NCBI RefSeq assembly: GCF_014385165.1 | Contig: NZ_JACRTF010000001.1 | Location: forward strand, 1,488,001-1,552,000 | Source of the DNA: Jilunia laotingensis | Lineage (GTDB): Bacteria > Bacteroidota > Bacteroidia > Bacteroidales > Bacteroidaceae | Reading direction: 5' to 3' | Length of the DNA: 64,000 nucleotides | Shown: positions 55,424 through 64,000 of the stretch, piece after piece | How the letters are laid out: each line of letters opens with the position of its first letter | Numbering within the stretch: position 1 is the first letter of the stretch | Position numbers and translations under genes: made by a program | Notes under the pieces: generated by a model | Told to the model about the DNA's origin: nothing | Database searches by the model: none | What the model saw: only the letters and a program-made list of their open reading frames with translations

Positions 55424-57130
55424 ATGAGACTAATTAAGAATCTACTGTTAGCATCAGTATGCTGTTGCTCGACATTTTCAATACAGAGTTGCGTTGATCT
55501 GGACGACCGGATTTATTCTGAAATAGTAGAAGACAGATATGAGCCTACCCCACTGGACGGGTTGGCAAAGATCGGTGCGGCTTATACTCCGTTTAAGGGT
55601 TTGTGTACCCGGTTGCTTTTAGGTATGTCGTGGGACACCGACCAGATATTTTGTCCGGTAAAGCCTTGGGGCTGGACGTACGGTTATCAACTGTTCAATC
55701 ACAATTATACATCCAGTTCTGCTGAGATCGATGGTGGCTGGAACTCATGTTATGACGGCATCAATGCCTGCAACCGCACCATTTGGGAATTGCAGAACGG
55801 AGATCAGGGAGATGATACCGAAGCTTTGATCAAGGAGCTGGAGGCATTGCGTAGCTGCTACTATTACTATCTGTGTGATCTGTACGGAAATGTGGCATGG
55901 TCTGTCAAATATAACGGTGAAGAAGACTATTTGCCGGAACAGATCTCACGTGCCAATCTTGCCGGGGAGATTGAAAAGGGATTGAAAAAGTCCTTACCCT
56001 ATTTATATACCGATGTGAACAAGAAGACCTATGGGCGTTTCACGCAATGGGCCGCCTATGCCACTTTAGCCAAATTATACCTGAATTGGGGCGTATATGT
56101 GTATGGTGACGGGGACAAGGGACGTTGGCAGGATTGCATCGACATGTGCGATAAGATCATTGAGTCGGATGCATTTGCCCTGACGGGCACTCAAAAAGAG
56201 ATTTTTGTTGCCGAAAATGATTTTTGTAAAGAAGCGATTTTTGCCGTGGTTTTTGATGAGAAAAATGCTCAGGGATTAAGCCTTTTCACCACCAACCTTA
56301 ATGGGCAGCATGCGCAAACCTATCAGATTACCGGAGGATGGGGTAATGGCGGTTCGATCATGGTGCCGCAGTTCATCGATTCATATCATCCAGATGACAA
56401 GCGTTTGAAGGAGAACTATCTGTACGGTCCTCAATATGACAGTGATGGAAATTTGATGAAGGCAGGTTTGGGCAGCATAGCCGGACAGGATTTTATTATT
56501 GTGAATGAAGTCCTTTCCTGTGAGGGCAGTAGCGGTGAAAACTGTAATGAAAATATGGGTTATCGGCTTGCCAAATACGAATATGAAATGGGGTTGGATG
56601 GAAACAATATGAATAATGATGTATTCCCATTCAGATATTCGGATGTGTTGATGATGAAGGCAGAATGCCTGTTGCGTCTTGGGCGAGCCGATGATGCTGC
56701 GGAACTTGTTACCAAAGTGAGACGTAGAAGCTTTAATGACCAATCGGTTGCCGTGGTCACGGGTGATGAACTGAATCAGGGAAGTTGTTATGCCTACGGA
56801 TATAAAGAGTGTGTGCCCTCCCGGGGTAAATATCCCAAAAATCCGGATGGAACGTGGAAGTACACCACTTCCGATCCCGGTGCCCCGGAAGCCGGTGGCG
56901 AGGATATCGTATACGGCCGTTTCCTGGATGAATTAGGCTGGGAGTTTGATCAGGAAGGTCGCCGCAGACAGGATATGATACGTTTCAAAACGACATCCGG
57001 TAAATCGGTGTGGATTGCTAAAGCATGGTCGTCTCATAAAGCTACGAATGACATCAATAAGCAATTGTATCCTATTCCTTTAAAGGAAATTCAGGCAAAT
57101 TCTAATTTACATCAAAACGAGGGATATTAA
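55424..57130 (+). CDS. SusD/RagB family surface glycan-binding lipoprotein
   Basis: This 568-residue lipoprotein has a lipobox at about residue 24 (FSIQSC) followed by acidic residues (CVDLDD) that resemble the Bacteroides surface-export signal. The body is the helical TPR-like SusD fold, with typical ALRSCYYYYLCDLYGNVAWS and the C-terminal FPFRYSDVLMMKAECLLRLG. It caps the SusC barrel and captures glycan for import. It directly follows susC (22-bp gap). After it comes a 313-bp gap with a tandem repeat. Confidence 0.96.
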   Translation: MRLIKNLLLASVCCCSTFSIQSCVDLDDRIYSEIVEDRYEPTPLDGLAKIGAAYTPFKGLCTRLLLGMSWDTDQIFCPVKPWGWTYGYQLFNHNYTSSSAEIDGGWNSCYDGINACNRTIWELQNGDQGDDTEALIKELEALRSCYYYYLCDLYGNVAWSVKYNGEEDYLPEQISRANLAGEIEKGLKKSLPYLYTDVNKKTYGRFTQWAAYATLAKLYLNWGVYVYGDGDKGRWQDCIDMCDKIIESDAFALTGTQKEIFVAENDFCKEAIFAVVFDEKNAQGLSLFTTNLNGQHAQTYQITGGWGNGGSIMVPQFIDSYHPDDKRLKENYLYGPQYDSDGNLMKAGLGSIAGQDFIIVNEVLSCEGSSGENCNENMGYRLAKYEYEMGLDGNNMNNDVFPFRYSDVLMMKAECLLRLGRADDAAELVTKVRRRSFNDQSVAVVTGDELNQGSCYAYGYKECVPSRGKYPKNPDGTWKYTTSDPGAPEAGGEDIVYGRFLDELGWEFDQEGRRRQDMIRFKTTSGKSVWIAKAWSSHKATNDINKQLYPIPLKEIQANSNLHQNEGY

Positions 57131-57443
57131 ATTTTATTCAGGTTTCGCAAGTTATGTGTCTCATTGTCAATATGTAAAAGATCTGTTTGTTGGATGTTAA
57201 TACCTATCGTGTCAAGTATTAATAGTCATCACGCTAGATATTAATAGTCATCACGCTGGATATTAATGATCGTCGCGCTAGTTATTAATGGTCGATACGA
57301 CCTGTCTTAATGATCATTGTGAAAACGATTAATGGATTAATAAACAGTATGTTATATTGTTCGTATTTGGTGTCTTTTACCAAAACATGAAATGGCTTGC
57401 GAAACTTGGAATTCTTATTAATCTTAAAAGTATAGTTATTATT
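57131..57443. other. Intergenic region after susD holding a 22-bp repeat array
   Basis: The 313-bp gap contains the 22-bp repeat array (57195-57326). I see no ORF, and no strong terminator or promoter. Confidence 0.6.
57195..57326. repeat. 22-bp tandem repeat array B, six units
   Basis: Units start at 57195, 57217, 57239, 57261, 57283 and 57305, with consensus near TATTAATAGTCATCACGCTG plus two bases. The best-kept neighbours (57217 and 57239) differ by one base. Same unit length and core as the array at 38275-38406. Confidence 0.8.
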
Positions 57444-59252
57444 ATGAAGAAGTTATTATTACTTTCGGGACTATGTCTCAGTGCATGTATGATGAATGCA
57501 CAAACCATCGTGGACTCACAAGCTGAGTTGGAGAAGCTTTTTGTTGAAGCACCGTTTAACTTTTCCGATCCGTTGGATGATGGGGGAGGAGATGCTTGGT
57601 TTGCCAACGGATTGAACGTACCGGTGATTGCCGCAGACTTTAATGGAGATGGAAATAAGGATGTTTTCCTCACCGGAAACATTTCTTTCGGAGAGGTAGG
57701 AAACCCCTCTCCAACGAACGTACTTTATCTGGGGGATGGAACCGGCAAGTTTACGGCCTATAAACTGCCTGATAGCGGAGCATACCACATGGGAGCTGCC
57801 CACTATATCAAAACAGCGAATGATAAAGCAATCATTGCCACTACGGGGTCTGTAACAGATGCGGAGTGGTGGAATCCGGGCTTTAATCTCGGATTGAAAA
57901 GCAATCTGAAGACCTCTCTGCATGAATTGTCTTTCGATGCCGATGGAAAGCCTGTGTGGACTTTGGTGAAAGAGCTGGAGGACGGAGTTTGCGGTGTAGG
58001 TGTCGGACTTCACGTATACGATTTCGATAAAGATGGTAATTACGATGTCTTGATTTCCGGCTGGATCGGTTTGCCCGATACGGAAGCTGAAGTGATCAGT
58101 GAATACGGTTCAAGTACTCAAGTTATCTATTGGGGAGACGGAAACGGAAACTTTACTCGTAAAACACATGTGGATAATGGACTGGCACCAGTTGCCGATG
58201 GTGGTTCTGTCGTTGCCGACCTGAATGGTGACGGGTATCCGGATGTGGTTTCCGTAACCGGTAAATCGGGAAAATGTTGGAACGATGCCGCTAATCTTGA
58301 AAAGAAAGGAGATGGAAGCGGAGTCTTTGTATCGATCAATAACAAGAACCGTACGTTTACCACCACTACTTTGGTGAAATCTGAGAACAAGGACGGATTG
58401 TATTTCACCAGTGAAGGCTCTCGTGTACAGGTAGGCGATTTCAATAATGACGGTGCTATCGATATCTGGTTCGGGAACAATGACCAGGTGTCTTCCGATC
58501 CCTGGAGATACAGAGGAGGATTTTTCCTGAATGACGGGAAAGGCAATTTCACGGCTCACAATAAGGATGTTGCCGGCAAAGATGTGACTCCACTTGGAGT
58601 TGAAAGAGCAACTCCGGTAGTGGCTGATTTCAATCAGGATGGAAATCTCGATTTGTGGTATAACACCTGGTTGCCGACAACCGATCTGGACGATGCGAGC
58701 AAAGCTAATAATCTGCAGGCATTGGTAGGCGTATTGCAGTTAGGTGATGGAAAAGGCGGTTTCAGCACTCATATATTCAAAGGAGAAATGGGCGTGGCTG
58801 AATCTACACCGACAATGACAGGTTATTACCAACGCTGGTGTGCATTGAAGACTCCTGTCTATGCTATGGCCGATTTCAATAATGACGGTGTGCCCGATGT
58901 GGTAGCTACTTCTGGCGATGCCCATAATACTGATTTCAAGGGATTGACTTATGTTGCAGGTGCTGCCGCCCATTCGGACAAAGCCGTGAAGCTGCCTGAA
59001 GATAATAAACTGGGTAATTTTACAGGTATTCAGCAATCTGTAAATGAGAAGAATGTGACGGTTAATTATCAGAATGGCCGGTTGACCGTATCCGGAGCTG
59101 ACGGAAGAAAAGTGAATGTATATTCCGTTGCCGGTTCGTTGACAAATACGTTTACGGCAGAAGGCGATGTCTATACAGTGAACATCAATTTGGCCAAAGG
59201 ATTTTATGTGGTAGCTGCCGGAGATTTCAGGCAGACGATTATTGCACAGTAA
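57444..59252 (+). CDS. Secreted FG-GAP/VCBS-repeat protein with sorting-like tail
   Basis: With ATG 57444 (MKKLLLLSGLCLSACMMNAQ) the protein has 602 residues. Six or more FG-GAP-type calcium-binding loops mark an integrin-like propeller: AADFNGDGNKDVFLTGN, VYDFDKDGNYDVLISG, VADLNGDGYPDVVSVTG, VGDFNNDGAIDIWFGNN, VADFNQDGNLDLWYN and MADFNNDGVPDVVATSG. The tail (NVYSVAGSLTNTFTAEGD to FRQTIIAQ) resembles a type A sorting domain. It occupies the place where SusE/F-like surface glycan-binding proteins usually sit, so glycan binding is a reasonable guess. A hairpin separates it from the next gene. Confidence 0.85.
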   Translation: MKKLLLLSGLCLSACMMNAQTIVDSQAELEKLFVEAPFNFSDPLDDGGGDAWFANGLNVPVIAADFNGDGNKDVFLTGNISFGEVGNPSPTNVLYLGDGTGKFTAYKLPDSGAYHMGAAHYIKTANDKAIIATTGSVTDAEWWNPGFNLGLKSNLKTSLHELSFDADGKPVWTLVKELEDGVCGVGVGLHVYDFDKDGNYDVLISGWIGLPDTEAEVISEYGSSTQVIYWGDGNGNFTRKTHVDNGLAPVADGGSVVADLNGDGYPDVVSVTGKSGKCWNDAANLEKKGDGSGVFVSINNKNRTFTTTTLVKSENKDGLYFTSEGSRVQVGDFNNDGAIDIWFGNNDQVSSDPWRYRGGFFLNDGKGNFTAHNKDVAGKDVTPLGVERATPVVADFNQDGNLDLWYNTWLPTTDLDDASKANNLQALVGVLQLGDGKGGFSTHIFKGEMGVAESTPTMTGYYQRWCALKTPVYAMADFNNDGVPDVVATSGDAHNTDFKGLTYVAGAAAHSDKAVKLPEDNKLGNFTGIQQSVNEKNVTVNYQNGRLTVSGADGRKVNVYSVAGSLTNTFTAEGDVYTVNINLAKGFYVVAAGDFRQTIIAQ

Positions 59253-59267
59253 TATTTTGAGCTTTTA

Positions 59268-59300
59268 CCGGACAAAACGGCTTTATCCCGTTTTGTCCGG
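59268..59300 (+). terminator. Hairpin between the FG-GAP and GH127-like genes
   Basis: CCGGACAAAACGG (59268-59280) pairs with CCGTTTTGTCCGG (59288-59300), 7-base loop, with no T-run after it. It may be a weak terminator or an mRNA-processing/stability element within the operon. Confidence 0.5.
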
Positions 59301-59328
59301 ATGCTCTTCTATCTAAATAATAGTTTAT

Positions 59329-62300
59329 ATGAGAAAAAGAACAGGTTTCATTATTGCAATGTTGTTATTTGCAGGGTATGGTGTTCATGCGGAGGAGACG
59401 GACGACCTTTACGTTGTGCCGAGAGTGGTGGAGAAGAAATGGACAAATTTCAATCTATCCGATGTTCGCCTTCTGGATGGAAGTTATTTTAAGAAGATGC
59501 AGGATCAACATTTGAATTATCTGCTTTCCCTCGATCCGGAACGTTTGCTCAACAATGTTTTGCGTGGAGGGGATATTCCTACATCTGCTGCAAACTACGG
59601 CGGATGGCAGCACGACAATGGTAATGGGTTTTCCAATTATATGGCGGGATGCGCCATGATGTATGCCTCCACTGGGGACGTACGTCTGCTGGAACGCATA
59701 AAGTGGATGATCGACCAGATTGCCGTTTGCCAGGAGAAAGAGAATTTGGATGGCTTTTTCTATTTCGGACGCAGTAAAGGAGCCGCCTCATATAATGCAT
59801 TGATGGCAGCTACGGGAAATGGCGTATATCCCGTTAACAACGGGGAGGACTTTTACACGAATTCTGCCATGGCGGGAATGGCTTTTTACCAGTTGCACCG
59901 CATATTCTACGGAATACGGGATGTTTATTATTATACCGGCTATGAGAAAGCAAAAACCGTCTTCGTGAAATGCATGGAGTGGGCTTGTAAATGGACGGAC
60001 CTCATTCCGGAAGATGCACAACTCCAGATGGCGCTTGAGGCAGAACACGGAGGGATGACCGAGTTGTTCGTCGATGCATATGCGCTGACCGGCAATAAGC
60101 GTTTCATTGATAATGCCGAAAGATGGGTTCACAGCCTTAACTTCAGGGATCAGATGGCAAAAGGAAACGATGTGTTGACTTCCCGTCATGCCAATGTATA
60201 CGATCCAAAATACATGGGATTGATCCGTGACTATGAGTTTACGGGGAATGAACAAAACCGCGATGCGGCACTCAATACGTGGGATATCGTGGTCAATCAT
60301 CATGTACTTTCAATGGGAGGCCACGGAAGATGGGAACGTTACGGAGAACCGGGGAAATTTTTGGATCAGTTGGCTAATACTTCCACCGAAACCTGTTGCA
60401 CGAATAATATGTTGCGGTTTACCAAGGCCATGTTTTCTGTTTTTGGTGACGGCAAGTATCTCGATTTTTATGAAAAAGCCTTATATAACCATATTCTGGC
60501 TTCTAAAGATCCCGATAATCAGTCGGTTGGCGGTGGGTTCTGCTATTATCAGTCGTTGATGCCGGGGCAATGTCGTAAATATATGGACGATAACAGCTTT
60601 TACTGCTGTTGGGAGACGGGACTCGAAAATCATTCCAAATATGGAGAAGCGATCTATTTCCATAACGATGACGATATCTTGGTTAATTTATACATACCTT
60701 CCACGCTGGAATATGAAGATAGAGGTTTTTCTATGCGAATGGAAGGGGATTATCCGTTGGAGAATGAGATAAAATTGACAATTCTAAAAAATCAGGACTT
60801 CAATGGTACTATTCGATTCAGATGCCCGCAATGGATGGATGCCTCACGTGTGAATATAACAGTGAATGGACAAACACAAAAAGTCAATATAGAATCCGGA
60901 AAGTTTATAAATATCCGGCAAGCTTGGAAAGCCGGAGATGTAATAGTACTGTCAATGCCCGTTGAGCTGCGTTATGAACCGTCGGAAGAGCCGAATGTGG
61001 TGAGCCTGTTTTACGGACCTCTTGTGATCGTTCCCAACTTGGGTGCTGTGGCTTCCGGAGATTATGTCAGCAATGTGTGGGATCAGCAAGGAGATACGCA
61101 GATCGATAAGTTCCCGGATTTCCCTAACTTCACTCAGTCGAAAGAAGAGCTTTCCACATGGATGAAGAGAAAAGAAGGTACATTGGAATTTACTGCACAG
61201 GGGGCGGATCAGACTTATAATTTTGTGCCGTTTTATCAAGCCAACCACATGAGAACCTCAGTTTACCAACGTTTCACAGGTGAGAAAGACAAGAAATGGG
61301 AAAACAATTATGTCCCGGATCGGATCATTTTTAATGTAAATGAGACAGAACATGCATATGGCGGGCGAACATCACTTGAAAAGAATTATAACCGTTATTA
61401 CCGTCATGTTGACAAGGGACGTAGCTTGTCTTACACTTTGAAACTTTCGGAAACATCCGGTACTCAGCATTGGATAGCTATCAAGCACCAGGGATGGGAA
61501 ACGGAAGAAGTGGGCGATTACGAAGTTTATATCGATGATGCACTTATCGGCAGTATCGGGGCTTGTGAAAAATTGAAGCAATTCACTTATCCTACCAATT
61601 TTTTCAAAATACCCCTTGATCTGACTAAAGGAAAGTCGGAAGTGAGACTGAAAATCCTGCAAAAAGACCGGGCGATGAACTATTATGGCATTGAGATCGT
61701 AACTGATAAATACTTGGAAGAATTTTATCCGGAGACGAAATATGCGTATGAGTCGTCTCTGCCGGCAACGAGACTGGAAGCTGAGGCTTCCCAGCCTCAT
61801 GAGTCGAACCGTACCTTTGACGGACTGAGTTCATCCGGAGCCTATGTATCACGTCTAAGTACCTATCTTCAATTCAATAATGTTTTTGTGAAGAAAGGAG
61901 GAACGTATCACTTGTCGGTATGCTACCGGGGGAGTGCGAGTCTCAGATATAATGTGACTGTGAATGATGTAGTGACTGAAGTTAAATACCCGTCAACGAA
62001 CGGTGAATGGCAAACTTACACTTCCGAAATTGAGTTGAGAGAAGGATTTAATACGATCCATTTAGCACCTACCACCGTACGTACCCCATATGATGTGGAT
62101 TACATCGAATTGCAACCGGCCGGTTCGTCTGCACTTGGAACGATCTTGTCCGATTGGCAACGGTTCTCTGTCTATCCTAATCCTTGTTCGGATTTTGCAT
62201 ATTTTAAAACGACAGCCGATTGGGTAGGAGTAATTTCAATAAGGGATATGCAAGGAAAATTGCTTTATTCGTTTAACTATCCCAATCAGAATAAATTAGA

Positions 62301-62388
62301 GGTAAACGGACTTTCCAACGGGGTTTATATGGTGTCTTTCGATGACGGGAAAGACCATAACACCACTAAGTTGGTTGTTTATAAATAA
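59329..62388 (+). CDS. GH127-like (DUF1680) glycoside hydrolase with C-terminal accessory domains and sorting tail
   Basis: This 1019-residue protein has a signal peptide (ending YGVHAEE). A DUF1680 (alpha/alpha)6 catalytic domain (about residues 40-550) has likely zinc-site residues in TSTETCCTNNMLRF and FYCCWETGLENHSKYGEAI. A DUF4986-like region with WIAIKHQGWETEEVGDYEVY follows, then a CBM6/35-like segment (about 805-935, ATRLEAEASQPHESNRTFDG) and a type A sorting tail from about 945 (VYPNPCSDFAYFK). Known relatives are beta-L-arabinofuranosidases acting on plant glycans. It differs clearly from the 671-residue enzyme at 46093, so the locus encodes two distinct DUF1680 enzymes. Confidence 0.88.
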   Translation: MRKRTGFIIAMLLFAGYGVHAEETDDLYVVPRVVEKKWTNFNLSDVRLLDGSYFKKMQDQHLNYLLSLDPERLLNNVLRGGDIPTSAANYGGWQHDNGNGFSNYMAGCAMMYASTGDVRLLERIKWMIDQIAVCQEKENLDGFFYFGRSKGAASYNALMAATGNGVYPVNNGEDFYTNSAMAGMAFYQLHRIFYGIRDVYYYTGYEKAKTVFVKCMEWACKWTDLIPEDAQLQMALEAEHGGMTELFVDAYALTGNKRFIDNAERWVHSLNFRDQMAKGNDVLTSRHANVYDPKYMGLIRDYEFTGNEQNRDAALNTWDIVVNHHVLSMGGHGRWERYGEPGKFLDQLANTSTETCCTNNMLRFTKAMFSVFGDGKYLDFYEKALYNHILASKDPDNQSVGGGFCYYQSLMPGQCRKYMDDNSFYCCWETGLENHSKYGEAIYFHNDDDILVNLYIPSTLEYEDRGFSMRMEGDYPLENEIKLTILKNQDFNGTIRFRCPQWMDASRVNITVNGQTQKVNIESGKFINIRQAWKAGDVIVLSMPVELRYEPSEEPNVVSLFYGPLVIVPNLGAVASGDYVSNVWDQQGDTQIDKFPDFPNFTQSKEELSTWMKRKEGTLEFTAQGADQTYNFVPFYQANHMRTSVYQRFTGEKDKKWENNYVPDRIIFNVNETEHAYGGRTSLEKNYNRYYRHVDKGRSLSYTLKLSETSGTQHWIAIKHQGWETEEVGDYEVYIDDALIGSIGACEKLKQFTYPTNFFKIPLDLTKGKSEVRLKILQKDRAMNYYGIEIVTDKYLEEFYPETKYAYESSLPATRLEAEASQPHESNRTFDGLSSSGAYVSRLSTYLQFNNVFVKKGGTYHLSVCYRGSASLRYNVTVNDVVTEVKYPSTNGEWQTYTSEIELREGFNTIHLAPTTVRTPYDVDYIELQPAGSSALGTILSDWQRFSVYPNPCSDFAYFKTTADWVGVISIRDMQGKLLYSFNYPNQNKLEVNGLSNGVYMVSFDDGKDHNTTKLVVYK

Positions 62389-62465
62389 TCAGCTGGACGA
62401 TAAGGTAATAGTAGCTAATATAATATTTTTTTGAGGATAAGGATTGTTTTGCAGGTTATGTTTAT

Positions 62466-62510
62466 GCAGGAGAACCTATTATTAAAAGACTAAATAATAG
62501 GTTCTTCTGC
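62466..62510. terminator. Bidirectional terminator at the end of the polysaccharide locus
   Basis: Two 18-base arms (62466-62483 and 62493-62510, containing GAACCTATTATT) pair with one wobble position around a 9-base loop, between convergent genes. Confidence 0.75.
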
Positions 62511-62514
62511 TATA

Positions 62515-63849
62515 TTATGATCTATACAGTAGGCTATGCATTTGGCTCTTACTATCCAATATATGTGAAAATTCTTCAATCCATTGATTAGTAGGTTCAT
62601 CAATGGGTGCAATATCTCTTCTTTTCAAACATATTGTTTCAACCAAAGCAATTAACCATATCTTACCTACTTCATTATAGTCTAAACTATGTTGTTCTAT
62701 TTGGCTGAAGACCCAAGTCTTGAAATCAACAATGTGAATTTTTACATTATGAGTCATTTCGAGTTCTTCTACTCTGGTTATGATCTCTTCTTTCAAGTTT
62801 GGAGTAGCATCTGTAACAAAACCGACATTCTCTGCAATAGGATGAAAATTTAATTTCTCATGTAATTCTTCTAGTTCATCTCTAAGATATGCCTTCCCAA
62901 ATTTAGCGTCCCATGATTCAATGATATCATTCCCATTGTTCGAATAACTTAATTCTATATCACCAATATTCCCATGTTTTTTATTTGCTGATCGCATTTG
63001 AGATAATGGAACTAAATATCCTGCAAGACATTTCTTAGTATTTAAAGCCTGAAACAACGAGTGCATAGCTATCTCAAGGATTCGTGCAGAGTATGTTGAA
63101 TCATTGATGAAATCGCAAATAACTTTAAATATATCCTCAAAAGTTGGATTAGACAACAAATATTTCTCTGTCTTTTGTAAAAGGCAATCGGCAATTCTTT
63201 TAAACGATTCTGATTTTTTTATTAACTGTGTTATTAAAAATCTTAAGCCGGCCTCTGCATCTAGTTCTCCATTTTCCATCAAATCAACTAAAGTCAACCA
63301 CTCCTCTCTTCCTCCCTTAATTGCAGCTTTATAAAGTTTTGAATATGGATAGTTTTCAGCCAATGAGCGAGTCATCATAAAGCCGTCTGCATTTAAACGT
63401 AAAAGTTCATATTTACGTAATACAGGGGTGATGAAATTTTTATCCAATACTCTCATTGCAATTCCTTCACTCCAAGAAAAACTTCCGCTTTGAGTGCTTC
63501 CTTTATGTAACCGAATGGATTGTTGAGGACTTAAAGATTTTATAGTTAATTGTAAGACAGACAGTCCGACAATAGCTCTACCGACTTCACTTGTCACAGA
63601 ATTGACCAATTTCTCCAAAACATTCTTATGCTCTTGACATAAGACATCATGATTAATATTTGGAATATAACATTCTTTTATTAAATGTTCCAAATATCCA
63701 TGTTCTAACTGGCTCTTTACATATTGAGAACGCCTTTTAGCCTCGATGGACAACTTGCCTTCGTCGTATTGATGTACAGACCCATCACTGTCGTATAAAA
63801 TACTTTTGCCTTGAAGGATCACCAAATATGGTTCGTTTATTTCATTCAT
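62515..63849 (-). CDS. Putative restriction-endonuclease-like protein
   Basis: This 444-residue cytoplasmic-type protein has no signal peptide or membrane segment. I do not recognise the family with certainty. The stretch GNIGDIELSYSNNGNDIIES followed by WDAKFGK resembles the acidic-residue-spacer-(D/E)xK core of PD-(D/E)xK nucleases, and the preceding helical region resembles some type II restriction enzymes. Its start overlaps the stop of the upstream gene (ATGA), as in restriction-modification operons. The partner's identity lies beyond the window edge. A regulatory or defence protein of another type is possible. Confidence 0.5.
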   Translation of the reverse strand: MNEINEPYLVILQGKSILYDSDGSVHQYDEGKLSIEAKRRSQYVKSQLEHGYLEHLIKECYIPNINHDVLCQEHKNVLEKLVNSVTSEVGRAIVGLSVLQLTIKSLSPQQSIRLHKGSTQSGSFSWSEGIAMRVLDKNFITPVLRKYELLRLNADGFMMTRSLAENYPYSKLYKAAIKGGREEWLTLVDLMENGELDAEAGLRFLITQLIKKSESFKRIADCLLQKTEKYLLSNPTFEDIFKVICDFINDSTYSARILEIAMHSLFQALNTKKCLAGYLVPLSQMRSANKKHGNIGDIELSYSNNGNDIIESWDAKFGKAYLRDELEELHEKLNFHPIAENVGFVTDATPNLKEEIITRVEELEMTHNVKIHIVDFKTWVFSQIEQHSLDYNEVGKIWLIALVETICLKRRDIAPIDEPTNQWIEEFSHILDSKSQMHSLLYRS

Positions 63850-64000
63850 AATGATTTATTTAATTGTATGCTTAGAGGGTTTAAAGTCGGAAATCTGTAT
63901 GGAATAAGATAATAATCCTCTTTTATTTCCGGATTTGTTTTCGTGTTTCTTATTTCAAAACCAATGTTCTTTAACTCTCTAAAAAACAAAAGTAGTTCAT
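63846..64000 (-). CDS. C-terminal end of an unidentified gene (5' part outside window)
   Basis: The minus-strand frame is open from the window edge to the TGA at 63848-63846, giving about 50 residues, including KNIGFEIRNTKTNPEIKEDY and ending SIQLNKSL. The stop overlaps the next gene's ATG (ATGA), implying translational coupling. The fragment is too short to identify. A DNA methyltransferase would fit the context but is not shown. Confidence 0.65.
   Translation of the reverse strand, partial: ELLLFFRELKNIGFEIRNTKTNPEIKEDYYLIPYRFPTLNPLSIQLNKSL

Overview
The window is chromosomal DNA from a Bacteroides species. I infer this from a SusC/SusD locus with a hybrid two-component regulator, many promoters of the Bacteroidetes type (TTTG, about 19 bases, TAnnTTTG), AT-rich intergenic DNA without strong Shine-Dalgarno sites, and many secreted proteins ending in a type A sorting-domain-like tail. 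It resembles the B. thetaiotaomicron/ovatus group, but I cannot name the species.

Layout. 1-8.9 kb: two paralogous M6 metalloproteases (the first cut by the window edge) around a 1531-residue adhesin-like protein. 9-17.4 kb: housekeeping genes (rubrerythrin, SulP transporter, radical SAM protein, helix-hairpin-helix protein, DUF4294 protein, TrmH-type methyltransferase, nadA). 17.4-18.1 kb: a CotH-like gene broken by an internal deletion. 18.2-22.2 kb (minus strand): an acyltransferase, a PorZ-like double propeller and an RdgB-type nucleotide phosphatase. 22.4-27.4 kb (plus strand): three secreted proteins, including a gingipain-like C25 peptidase. 27.4-31.2 kb: yitT-like gene and leuS. 31.5-34.1 kb: a candidate small RNA, then a membrane protein, a winged-helix regulator and CreD behind an operator-like palindrome. 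34.1-41.6 kb: sorting-tail proteins, a TPR/LuxR-type regulator, and three near-identical copies of a small RNA unit, each with its own promoter and terminator. 42.1-44.8 kb: mutS. 44.9-62.4 kb: a polysaccharide utilization locus (GH5-like, GH127-like, hybrid sensor, SusC, SusD, FG-GAP protein, second GH127-like enzyme). 62.5-64 kb: a restriction-endonuclease-like gene coupled to an upstream gene cut by the window edge.

How the genes work together. The polysaccharide locus forms a sense-import-degrade unit. The hybrid sensor probably activates susC through a direct repeat (TGAGCCGTTTTT, twice, 21 bp apart) just upstream of a susC promoter that lacks a -33 box. The two GH127-like enzymes suggest an arabinose-containing glycan, which is inference. 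Eleven proteins in the window carry a type A sorting-like tail, and one further protein resembles PorZ, yet no core PorKLMN/SprA-type secretion gene is visible here.

The least explained signals are the three-copy small RNA family, a separate RNA of about 135 nt between leuS and the creD operon, and a 22-bp tandem repeat shared by two distant intergenic regions.
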